From assembly GCA_964653555.1 (NCBI GenBank), contig CAZZFT010000089.1, forward strand, positions 1 to 20,167: 20,167 nt of DNA, written 5' to 3'. Shown here one piece after another: positions 8,002 through 14,923 of this stretch (positions are counted from its first letter, which is position 1; every line of letters starts with the position of its first letter). The notes under the pieces are model-generated. The model was given only the letters and a program-made list of their open reading frames with translations, had not been told where the DNA came from and ran no database searches. The position numbers and the translations under genes are program-made. This DNA comes from JAHEJV01 sp964653555 (GTDB lineage: Bacteria; Myxococcota_A; UBA9160; SMWR01).

Positions 8002-8712
8002 TTAGTCGGGCTGGCTCGTGCGCCACTGCCATAGCGCGTAGACGATTGCGAGCGGCCAGCACACGGCAGCGAGCAGCGCGAACAGGGGAATCGAGAAGCT
8101 CCCCTTCTCGGCCGGGCGCAGCGCGCGTCCGCCACGCTCTCCGTGCAGCTCATCGATCACCCGGGCCTTCTCCTCGAGAAGGCGATCGACGGCGAGTGGA
8201 TCGCCGCAGTAGGGACAGCGGGCGGGCTCGCTCGCTCCGATCGCCACGGAAGTGGAGATCTTCGCTCGACAAGAGCTGCACTCCTCTACCTGGACTCGCA
8301 GTTGGCGAAGGCGGCCGTCCTGGATCCAGTCCGAGTGGCGGTCCCACACCAGGAACGCGCCGCCCGCGTTGTTGAGGTCGCGGATCGCGCGGTCCAGGGT
8401 CGCGGCGGTGAAGTCCGAGCTGGCCAGGAGATCGGCGGCGCGGATCTCGACATGCTCGTCGATCAGGCGCCGCAGGGCCCAGGCGCGCCGCTCCCGGCGA
8501 CGTAGCCGGAACCCCGCGGCGAGCAGTCCGAGCGGAGCCGAGGCGCAGGCGAGCACCAGCCCGATGCCCCGGATCGATCCGACCGGATCCGAAAGGGAAA
8601 CCGCGATCCAGATCGCCGAGCCGGCCAGCCACAACAGGCCCAGCGTCCACCCCGCGCGGAGCAGGGCGTCGTCGATCGAGAGGAGATCGGACCGGACCAT
8701 CGCCTCGGCCAT
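8002..8712 (-). CDS. Membrane protein with winged-helix-like and zinc-ribbon domains
   Basis: An uncharacterised 236-residue protein. Two membrane segments (about 21-41 and 48-68) are followed by a basic RLRRRERR stop-transfer, placing the middle in the cytoplasm. Residues about 78-135 look like a winged-helix fold (LRRLIDEHVEIRAADLLASS, then a helix and a beta-wing with FLVWDRHSDWI). A four-cysteine zinc ribbon follows: C145-x2-C148 and C166-x2-C169, with PYCGDPL. A third membrane segment lies at about 206-229. The start is uncertain: ATGs at 8757, 8712 and 8700 all lack a strong ribosome binding site, and the longer frame up to 9012 is non-coding in composition. It could be a membrane-tethered regulator or an assembly factor. 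The DUF481 gene follows 103 bp downstream. Confidence 0.75.
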   Translation of the reverse strand: MAEAMVRSDLLSIDDALLRAGWTLGLLWLAGSAIWIAVSLSDPVGSIRGIGLVLACASAPLGLLAAGFRLRRRERRAWALRRLIDEHVEIRAADLLASSDFTAATLDRAIRDLNNAGGAFLVWDRHSDWIQDGRLRQLRVQVEECSSCRAKISTSVAIGASEPARCPYCGDPLAVDRLLEEKARVIDELHGERGGRALRPAEKGSFSIPLFALLAAVCWPLAIVYALWQWRTSQPD

Positions 8713-8736
8713 CGTCTGCGCGCCGAGCCAGCTTGA

Positions 8737-9025
8737 CCCTGCGTCGCGGCGGGCCATGTCGCCGCCGAGGGAGCCACGCCCCCGGTGCGCCAGGCGACGC
8801 TGCGGCGCGCCACCGTCGCGCTGCTCACCTCGGGCGACGCCGACCTCGCGGCCTCCGCCCTGCGCGACCTCGTCCTCGCACCCGACGCAGCGCTCGTCGG
8901 CGTCGAGGACCTGCCCGATCGCCACGCCCGCCGCCGAGCGCGAGCTGGCCGCCGCCGCCGCCGACCATCCGGACGCCGGCCCGCGCCGGCGCGCCCGCGC
9001 CGAGCTCGCCAAGCGCGCTCGTTGA
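8737..9025 (+). pseudogene. Frameshifted coding relic, HEAT-like C-terminal fragment
   Basis: One frame at about 8737-8920 reads TPPVRQATLRRATVALL and then GDADLAASALRDLVLAPD, with nearly every third position G or C. From about 8925 the adjacent frame continues with TPAAERELAAAAADHPDAG and ARAELAKRAR to a TGA at 9023-9025. Joined by a one-base shift near 8911-8930 they give about 95 residues with helical, HEAT-repeat-like texture. An in-frame TGA at 8734 blocks any extension upstream. No ribosome binding site precedes the GTG at 8785. A decayed gene remnant or a sequencing indel are both possible. The antisense frame here is arginine/serine/alanine junk. Confidence 0.35.
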
Positions 9026-9095
9026 GCGGAGCCCGAAGCGGAGCAGCGCGAAAGCGATCGATCGACGAGCAGCTTTCCGGTATCAAGGGGTGCGC

Positions 9096-10478
9096 ATGGC
9101 GCCGCCTCGAGCCCCGCTTCCGGATGCCGCCCCTCCCGATGCCCGGGGTGGGCCGGCCCGGCGCGATTCGATCAGCACCCTGTCCGCCCTCTCGATCGGA
9201 ATCGGCGGCATGGTCGGGGGCGGCATCTTCGCGGTCACGGGTCTCACGGTGCAGCTCGTGCGCGGCGCCGCGCCGATCGCCTTCGTCGTGGCCGGAGCCG
9301 TGGCCCTGCTGACCGCCTGGTCCTACTGGCGCCTCACGCTCCGCTTCCCGAGCGCCGGCGGCACGGTCGAGTTCCTCAACCGCGCCTACGGCCCGGGACC
9401 CTTGACGGGCGCTCTGAACATCCTCCTGTGCTTCAGCTACGTGATCCTCCTGGCGGTCTACGCCTACGCCTTCGGCGCCTACGGCGCGAAGCTCGTCGCG
9501 ACCGATCTCCGGGAGTTCGGCTTCTGGCAGCGCGCTCTCAGCAGCGGCGTCGTGGTCGCCCTGGCCTTGCTCAACTACTTCGGCGCCGCACTGGTGGTGC
9601 GCTCCGAGAACTTCTTCAACGCGGCGAAGATGGTGCTGCTCGCGATGTTCGTGATCGCCGGGCTCGCGATGCCGATGGACTGGGTGCGTCTGGCGCCCGA
9701 CGACTGGGTGGGCCCCGTCGAGCTGGTCGCCGGCGCCATGATCATCTTCCTCAACTACGAGGGCTTCGAGCTGATCGCCAACGCGAGTCCGGACATCGAG
9801 AATCCGCGCAGGACGCTCCCGATCGCCTACCTCGGCGGGGTCGTGATCGCGATCGGGCTCTACGTCGCGATCGCGACGGTCGTGGTCGGCCACCTGGACT
9901 TCCCGTCCATCGCCCGGCACTCGGACTACGTGCTGTCGACGGCGGCCGAGGACTTCCTCGGCTCCGCCGGCGGGGTTCTGGTGGTGGCCGCTGCGCTCCT
10001 GGCCACGAGCTCGGCGATCAACGCCACGCTCTACGGCTCCGGGCGGCTCGCCTACCTGATCGCGCGCTCGGGCGAGCTCCCGGTGTCGCTCGAGCGCTCG
10101 ATCCACGGGCAGCCGCTGGAGGGGATGATCGGGTTCGCCGTCTTGACCCTGCTGGCGGTGAACTTCCTGCCGCTCGCGGCGATCGCCACCATGGGGAGCG
10201 CCGGCTTCCTGCTGGTCTTCTTCGCCGTCAACGCGGCGAACCTGCGGCTGTCGGCCGACACCGGGGGACACCGCTGGATGTCGGCTCTGGCGGCCGCCGC
10301 CTGCGCGATCGCGTTCGTCGCGCTCTGCGGCCACACGCAGCGCGACCCGGCGACCCGCTGGCACCTCTGGGTGCTGGCCGGAATGGTGGTGGGCTCCTTC
10401 GCTGTCGAGCTGGCCTACCGCGCCGTCACCGGGCGCACGATCCGACTGCGCGAGAGACGGCGCCGGCCCTCCGTCTGA
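9096..10478 (+). CDS. APC-superfamily amino-acid permease
   Basis: Predicted inner-membrane secondary transporter for an amino acid or related amine, 460 residues with about 12 hydrophobic segments. After a proline-rich 23-residue N-terminus, the first membrane segment carries the family signature SIGIGGMVGGGIFAVTGL (33-50), the unwound glycine-rich helix that binds substrate in APC transporters. A later stretch, IIFLNYEGFELIANASPDIE, matches the conserved F-x-G-[FY]-[ED] region of TM6, followed by NPRRTLPIA. The substrate cannot be decided. The ATG has AAGGGG 5 nt upstream. The longer open frame to 8733 is arginine-rich and not coding. The gene stands alone; the stop faces the convergent gene at 10494. 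Confidence 0.9.
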   Translation: MAPPRAPLPDAAPPDARGGPARRDSISTLSALSIGIGGMVGGGIFAVTGLTVQLVRGAAPIAFVVAGAVALLTAWSYWRLTLRFPSAGGTVEFLNRAYGPGPLTGALNILLCFSYVILLAVYAYAFGAYGAKLVATDLREFGFWQRALSSGVVVALALLNYFGAALVVRSENFFNAAKMVLLAMFVIAGLAMPMDWVRLAPDDWVGPVELVAGAMIIFLNYEGFELIANASPDIENPRRTLPIAYLGGVVIAIGLYVAIATVVVGHLDFPSIARHSDYVLSTAAEDFLGSAGGVLVVAAALLATSSAINATLYGSGRLAYLIARSGELPVSLERSIHGQPLEGMIGFAVLTLLAVNFLPLAAIATMGSAGFLLVFFAVNAANLRLSADTGGHRWMSALAAAACAIAFVALCGHTQRDPATRWHLWVLAGMVVGSFAVELAYRAVTGRTIRLRERRRRPSV

Positions 10479-10480
10479 TC

Positions 10481-10490
10481 GGCGATCGCC
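10481..10490. other. 10-bp palindrome GGCGATCGCC in a convergent gap
   Basis: A perfect palindrome fills most of the 15-bp gap between the permease stop (10478) and the convergent gene's stop (10494). Its core GCGATCGC recurs through the window. It is too short and lacks a T-run to be called a terminator. Confidence 0.3.
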
Positions 10491-10493
10491 GCC

Positions 10494-11111
10494 TCAGATC
10501 TCCCGGTTCATCCGGAACCGCACCACGTCCGGCTTCGGCCGCTCCCAGTACCAGAGCTCCGGCGCCTGGTGCTCCTCGGCCATGCGGTTGCAGAAGCCCT
10601 GGGAGGTCCAGCACAGCACGTCGGGGTAGTCGCGGGCCTCGCTGTGCTGGATCATCCAGCGGTGCGCGTGCTCGCTGTCCTGCACCACCGCCGCCTTCCC
10701 GAAGTTCAGGATCGAGCCGGTGATCGAGGTGAGCAGGCGCAGGTCGCGGCCGAAGGCGGCGAAGCGCTCCTCGCGCGCCTCGCGCCCGACGACCTGGGTG
10801 CGTCGCAGGTATTCCATCTGCTGGTGGATGCCCGCGCGGATCAGGTTCTCGGCCGAGCGCCGGCCCGCGTCGATCAGGTACTGGTTGCTGCCTTCGCCCG
10901 GGTAGTCGCGCAGGAACTCGAGCAGGCGCCGGTACATCCGGATGTCGTACCAGCGCGCGGCGTCGATCGGGCCCGCCAGGATCTCGAGCTCGCCCGGCTC
11001 GAAGCGGCTCTGGAGCTCCTTCTCGGACAGCTGGGCCTTGGCCAGGTACTTCTGCATCACCTCGGCGTGGTTCGCGAGAATCGATCCCTTGATCGAGGGC
11101 GTGGCGGCCAT
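10494..11111 (-). CDS. Uncharacterised protein, mostly helical
   Basis: A 205-residue protein that appears soluble; I do not recognise the family with confidence. It begins SIKGSILANHAEVMQKYL and has a WYDIRMYRRLLEFLRDYPGEG segment (about 54-74), a long helical middle and a C-terminal part with conserved-looking aromatics and two cysteines (VLCWTSQGFCNRMAE, C167 and C174). The general layout recalls small myxobacterial paralog families such as DUF2378/TIGR02265; this is a guess. The start at 11111 has GGGGAG 4 nt upstream; ATGs at 11123 (209 aa) and 11168 (224 aa) are alternatives, the last with GGAGG directly abutting it. It is divergent from the flavoprotein gene. Confidence 0.7.
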   Translation of the reverse strand: MAATPSIKGSILANHAEVMQKYLAKAQLSEKELQSRFEPGELEILAGPIDAARWYDIRMYRRLLEFLRDYPGEGSNQYLIDAGRRSAENLIRAGIHQQMEYLRRTQVVGREAREERFAAFGRDLRLLTSITGSILNFGKAAVVQDSEHAHRWMIQHSEARDYPDVLCWTSQGFCNRMAEEHQAPELWYWERPKPDVVRFRMNREI

Positions 11112-11166
11112 CGGTCTCCCCATCACGTTGCGTTTCCGTTGCCGGATCCGCTTCGTGGTTGCGTCC

Positions 11167-11185
11167 ATCCTCCCTATCGGAGGAT
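11167..11185. promoter_or_regulatory. 19-bp inverted repeat between divergent genes
   Basis: ATCCTCC-CTATC-GGAGGAT has perfect 7-bp arms around a 5-bp centre. It lies in the 241-bp interval between the genes starting at 11111 (minus) and 11353 (plus). It could be an operator serving one or both promoters, or a minus-strand leader hairpin masking the unused ATG at 11168. Confidence 0.3.
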
Positions 11186-11352
11186 CCGGCGGCGCGCTTC
11201 AGGGCCCGTCAGGCGGACGGTGCGAAATGCCCCATTCTGGGATACGGACGCGCTCACCGCGGGCCTTGCGCTCGCGACGCCGGTCTCGCCGACGCCGCGG
11301 GAGTACTACCCTCCGCGGCCATCCCGCCGCCCGCCCGCCAGGAGCCTCCCTC

Positions 11353-12558
11353 GTGTCCACTGCCCCGCTGCCCTTACAACGAGATCTCCCCACCCGCAAC
11401 CGAGCCCTGGCGATGGCGCGCTCCGTGCGCGACGTGGTGCGAGCTCAGGCCGAGGCGTCGGAGCGCGAGCGCACGCTCACGAAGGAGACCGTCGAGGCGC
11501 TGTGGCGGAGCGGCCTGATGCAGGTCCAGAACCCGGTCGTGGCCGGCGGGCTCGAGCCCTCGATTCCCGAGCTGATCGAGGTGTACGAGGAGCTCGCCTG
11601 GCAGGACGCGTCGGTGGGATGGATCGGGATCGCAAACCTCCCCACCGCCGCCTTCGCCGCCGCCTATCTCCCCGACGAGGGCTTCGCCGAGGTCTTCGCC
11701 GCCCATCGCAACCGCGTGACGCTCGCGGGTCAGTTCGCTCCGAACGGGCAGGGCGTCGTATGCGACGGCGGCTACCGCGTCAGCGCCTCCTGGAGCTTCG
11801 GCAGCGGCACCGGGCACTCGGAGTACGTGGTCGGCGGCTTCATCCCGATGGTGGACGGCGTTCCGCGCATGGCGGCCGACGGCATCCTGCCCGAGCTCAC
11901 CGTCGCGGTCTTCCCGCGCGACGAGATCGAGTTCCTGGACGGCTGGCACGTCACCGGCCTCAAGGGGACGGGAAGCTACGACTACCGGGTGGCGGACGCG
12001 TTCGTGCCGGAGCACCTCACGTTCCCGCTGTTCACGCGCGAGCCGAAGCGCGGTGGGCTCGTGTTCGAGCTGGGGATCATGCCGATCGTGGCGGCCGGCC
12101 ACGCCGGCTGGGCGCTGGGCGTCTCGCGCAGCGCTCTCGACGACGTGATGGGGCTCGCGCAGTCGAAGGTGCGCATGGGCGAGCCGACGACCTTGGCCCA
12201 CAAGCCGACCTTCCAGCGCGGCCTCGCCCACCACGAGGGGATGTGGCGCGCGGCCTGGTGCCAGGTGCGCGACGCGAACGAGCGCGTCTGGGAGCGCATG
12301 GAGGCGGGCGACGAGCTCACCCTGGCGATGCGCGCCGACCTGCGCCTCGCCGCCACCTACGCCACCGAGGCGGCGCGCGAGGTCGTGCAGTGGTGTCACC
12401 TGGCGTCGGGCACCACCGCGATCCGCGAGGGCAGCCGCCTCGAGCGCGCGTTTCGCGACCTGTACACCGGAACCCAACATGCCTTCATCAGCGAGAAGAC
12501 CTACCTCGACGTCGCGAGCGTGATGCTGGGGCTGGTGGAGCAGAACCCGGGGCTCTAG
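11353..12558 (+). CDS. Acyl-CoA dehydrogenase-fold flavoprotein (HsaA/DszC-like monooxygenase group)
   Basis: A 401-residue FAD- or FMN-binding cytoplasmic enzyme. The N-terminal helical domain (about 15-120) has the IPELIEVYEELAWQDASVGW segment. The central beta-domain (about 122-225) carries SASWSFGSGTGHSEYVVGG and WHVTGLKGTGSYDYRVADAFVP, typical of the reduced-flavin-dependent hydroxylase branch. The C-terminal domain (about 235-400) ends with GTTAIREGSRLERAFRDL and GTQH. The SGTTAI and R-xx-RD signatures match the type-2 C-terminal domain of HsaA, DszC and HpaB-like oxygenases more than true acyl-CoA dehydrogenases. The substrate is unknown and no flavin reductase is adjacent. The start is a GTG with GGAG about 8 nt upstream. 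The phosphate transporter gene starts 9 bp after the stop, so the two are probably co-transcribed. Confidence 0.85.
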   Translation: MSTAPLPLQRDLPTRNRALAMARSVRDVVRAQAEASERERTLTKETVEALWRSGLMQVQNPVVAGGLEPSIPELIEVYEELAWQDASVGWIGIANLPTAAFAAAYLPDEGFAEVFAAHRNRVTLAGQFAPNGQGVVCDGGYRVSASWSFGSGTGHSEYVVGGFIPMVDGVPRMAADGILPELTVAVFPRDEIEFLDGWHVTGLKGTGSYDYRVADAFVPEHLTFPLFTREPKRGGLVFELGIMPIVAAGHAGWALGVSRSALDDVMGLAQSKVRMGEPTTLAHKPTFQRGLAHHEGMWRAAWCQVRDANERVWERMEAGDELTLAMRADLRLAATYATEAAREVVQWCHLASGTTAIREGSRLERAFRDLYTGTQHAFISEKTYLDVASVMLGLVEQNPGL

Positions 12559-12567
12559 GGCGCACCC

Positions 12568-13809
12568 ATGATCGGGATCCCTTTCGAGATCGCGCTGGCG
12601 GGGGCGCTGGCCCTCTACATGGCGTGGGCGATCGGCGCCAACGACGTCGCCAACGCGATGGGCACCAGCGTCGGCTCCGGGGCGCTCACGATCCGCTGGG
12701 CGATCGTGGTCGCGGCCCTGCTCGAGTTCTCGGGCGCGTTCCTCGCCGGCGGCCACGTGACCGACACCGTGCGCAAGGGCATCCTCGAGATGGACCTCGT
12801 CTCCGGAGATCAGCTGCTCTGGGGCATGCTGGCATCGCTCGCCTCCGCGGCGACGCTCCTGCTCGGCGCGACCCGGCTCGGCCTGCCCGTCTCCACTACG
12901 CACGCGATCGTCGGGGCGATCGTCGGGTTCGGCACGGTGGCGATCGGCACCGATGCGGTGGTCTGGGCGAAGGTGGGACAGATCGTGGCGAGCTGGTTCA
13001 CCTCGCCGCTGCTCGCGGGAGTGCTCGCCTACTACCTGTTCCAGATCACCCGCACCGCGATCCTCGACCAGGACGATCCGATCGCCAGGGTGCGCCGGAT
13101 CGGCCCGCTGTTCTTCTTCTACGTCTTCTTCGTGATCGGGCTGGTCACCCTGTTCAAGGGACTCGGGAACCTCAATCTGAACCTCGACCTGCCCGACGCC
13201 CTGCTCGCCTCGGCGGCGCTCGGTGCGCTGGGAGCGGCCGCCGGTGCGCTGATCCTGCGCCATGTCCGCGAAGGCGAGCCGGTGGCGGGCCATCGCTTCA
13301 GCCGCGTCGAGCGCGTGTTCGTCGTGCTGCAGATCCTCACCGCGTGCTCCGTCGCCTTCGCGCACGGCTCCAACGACGTCGCCAACGCGATCGGACCGCT
13401 CGCCGCGATCGTCAACGTGGTCGAGGGGTCGGAAGTGGTCCAGAAGGCACCGGTCGCGCCGTGGATGCTCGCGGTGGGCGGGCTCGGCATCGTGCTCGGG
13501 CTCGCGACCTGGGGCTATCGCGTGATGGAGACCGTCGGCAGGAAGATCACCGAGCTGACGCCCAGCCGCGGCTTCGCCGCCGAGCTGGCCACGGCGACGA
13601 CGATCGTGCTGGCCTCGCGGCTGGGGATTCCGATCTCCACGACCCACACTCTGGTGGGCGCCGTGCTGGGCGTGGGGCTCGCCCGCGGCATCGGCGCCCT
13701 CGATCTGCGGATCGTCGGCAACATCGTGCTGTCGTGGCTGGCGACTCTGCCGCTCGCGGCGGGCCTGTCGATCTTCTTCTACTACTTCTTCAAGGGCCTG
13801 CTCAGCTAG
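12568..13809 (+). CDS. pit: Inorganic phosphate transporter, PiT family
   Basis: Low-affinity inner-membrane phosphate (metal phosphate):cation symporter, 413 residues, about ten hydrophobic segments. The inverted-duplicated PiT signatures are complete: GANDVANA (23-30) and GSNDVANA (267-274), each followed later by a paired STTH loop, LPVSTTHAIVGAIVG (106-120) and IPISTTHTLVGAVLG (354-368). The central cytoplasmic linker (about 165-180 and 230-250) is short. The ATG lies 9 bp after the flavoprotein stop with no clear ribosome binding site of its own, suggesting translational coupling. The DUF47 gene follows 27 bp later, the usual partner of PiT transporters. No Pho-box-like repeat is visible before the operon. 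Confidence 0.95.
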   Translation: MIGIPFEIALAGALALYMAWAIGANDVANAMGTSVGSGALTIRWAIVVAALLEFSGAFLAGGHVTDTVRKGILEMDLVSGDQLLWGMLASLASAATLLLGATRLGLPVSTTHAIVGAIVGFGTVAIGTDAVVWAKVGQIVASWFTSPLLAGVLAYYLFQITRTAILDQDDPIARVRRIGPLFFFYVFFVIGLVTLFKGLGNLNLNLDLPDALLASAALGALGAAAGALILRHVREGEPVAGHRFSRVERVFVVLQILTACSVAFAHGSNDVANAIGPLAAIVNVVEGSEVVQKAPVAPWMLAVGGLGIVLGLATWGYRVMETVGRKITELTPSRGFAAELATATTIVLASRLGIPISTTHTLVGAVLGVGLARGIGALDLRIVGNIVLSWLATLPLAAGLSIFFYYFFKGLLS

Positions 13810-13836
13810 AGCGGGCCGGCAAGTCAGGAGAGCGCC

Positions 13837-14505
13837 ATGGGCTGGATCGAGAAGCTGGTGGGCCGATCGCCGATCCGGCCCATGCAGGAGCACATGAAGG
13901 CGGCCGCCGTGTGCGCGCGCGAGATCATCCCGCTCGTGGAGGCGATGGCCACCGGCGACAAAGCGGCGATCCGCGAGCGCCGCACCGCGATCGACCGACT
14001 CGAGCACGCTGCGGACGAGATCAAGCACGACATCCGGAGCCATCTCCCGCGGCGCCTGATGCTGCCGGTGGAGCGCCGCGATCTGCTCGAGATCCTCGAC
14101 TTCCAGGATTCGATCGCCGACGTGACCCAGGACGTCGCCGAGCTCGCCGACCAGCGCGCGATGCACCTGCCGGCCGGCCTGGTCGAGTCGATCCAGGCGC
14201 TGGCGGCGCGGGTCGTGGTCGCCTGCGACCAGGCCGAGCGCATCGTCGCCGAGCTCGACGAGCTGCTCGAGACCGGCTTCGCCGGTCGCGAGGCATCGCG
14301 CGTCGAGGAGATGATCGCGGAGCTCGGCCGCATCGAGAGCGAGACCGACGCCCTTCAGGACACGGCGTGCCGCAAGCTCTTCGCCCTCGAGGACGAGCTC
14401 GGCATCGCGACCGTCTACTGGCACCAGATCATCCTCTGGATCGCCGACATCGCCGACTACGCCGAGCGCGTCGGCAACCGGCTGCGCCTGCTGATCGCGA
14501 GCTGA
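13837..14505 (+). CDS. DUF47/PhoU-like phosphate transport regulator (TIGR00153 type)
   Basis: A 222-residue all-helical cytoplasmic protein of the PhoU-like DUF47 family, thought to control the activity of the adjacent PiT transporter. It shows the typical start (MGWIEKLVGRSPIRPMQEHM), the ID-x-LEHAADEIKHDIRSHLPRRLMLP region (about 52-75, with the E/D-xxx-D metal-cluster type motif) and a second half ending in DIADYAERVGNRLRLLIA. The length is normal for the family. AGGAG lies 6 nt upstream of the ATG. Gene order PiT then DUF47 is widely conserved, supporting joint function. Confidence 0.93.
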   Translation: MGWIEKLVGRSPIRPMQEHMKAAAVCAREIIPLVEAMATGDKAAIRERRTAIDRLEHAADEIKHDIRSHLPRRLMLPVERRDLLEILDFQDSIADVTQDVAELADQRAMHLPAGLVESIQALAARVVVACDQAERIVAELDELLETGFAGREASRVEEMIAELGRIESETDALQDTACRKLFALEDELGIATVYWHQIILWIADIADYAERVGNRLRLLIAS

Positions 14506-14532
14506 ACCGGAGGTCCGGGCCGGTCGTCGCTC

Positions 14533-14838
14533 TCAGCTCGGGTCGTCGCGCAGCACCCAGCCGAACACCAGCACGTCGTGCTGCTCGAGCTGGAAGGAGC
14601 GCCAGGGCGCCTGGGGCTCCTCGAAGAGCCGCCAGCGGTAGACCGACACGCGTCGGGAGCTGGGGGTGCGCCGTCGCAGCACGATCTCCCCGTCGGGGCG
14701 CGCGTGGAGCCGATAGGCGAGCCCCCCGGCGGCGCTCAGCGCCGTGGCGACCGTCGCACCGGCCTCCAGGCGCGTCCGTCCCGTCCGCTCGACGGCTCCG
14801 GAGATCACGACCTCGATCTCGCTGTAGCGAACGCTCAC
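14533..14838 (-). CDS. Small stand-alone SLBB-like (beta-grasp) protein
   Basis: A 101-residue protein consisting of little more than one SLBB-type domain. Residues about 8-40 (VVISGAVERTGRTRLEAGAT, then AAGGL) match the V-x-G-V-x-x-x-G / tl-xx-al-xx-AGG core, and FQLEQHDVLVFGWVL near 82-96 matches the closing strand with the gDvl motif. SLBB domains usually sit inside exported polysaccharide-export or electron-transfer proteins; here there is no signal peptide or partner domain. The GTG start is a best guess because the ribosome binding site is poor, and longer forms up to 15270 would overlap the protease gene and look non-coding. It is divergent from the protease with an 85-bp gap. The frame and motif are convincing; the role is unknown. 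Confidence 0.65.
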   Translation of the reverse strand: MSVRYSEIEVVISGAVERTGRTRLEAGATVATALSAAGGLAYRLHARPDGEIVLRRRTPSSRRVSVYRWRLFEEPQAPWRSFQLEQHDVLVFGWVLRDDPS

Positions 14839-14923
14839 GCCGGCAGAGGGTATCGCGCGCCTCAGCGCTGCGCCTCGGCGCGGAGAGCACCTCGGCCGCG
14901 ACGCGGGAGAGTAGACTGGCGCC

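Noticed and set aside
7899..8153. Upstream extension of the DUF481 gene to an ATG at 7925 or beyond
   Set aside because: The GTG at 7898 has an excellent ribosome binding site directly before the signal peptide; the extension is basic and overlaps the neighbouring zinc-ribbon gene.
9031..9095. Promoter search in front of the permease
   Set aside because: No -35/-10 pair with acceptable spacing could be seen beyond chance.
8463..10364. 633-codon minus-strand frame opposite the permease
   Set aside because: Charged shadow without motifs; the plus strand encodes a typical APC permease.
14506..14524. ACCGG/CCGGT hairpin between DUF47 and SLBB genes as a terminator
   Set aside because: Arms of only 5 bp, a 9-nt loop and no T-run in either direction; too weak to call.
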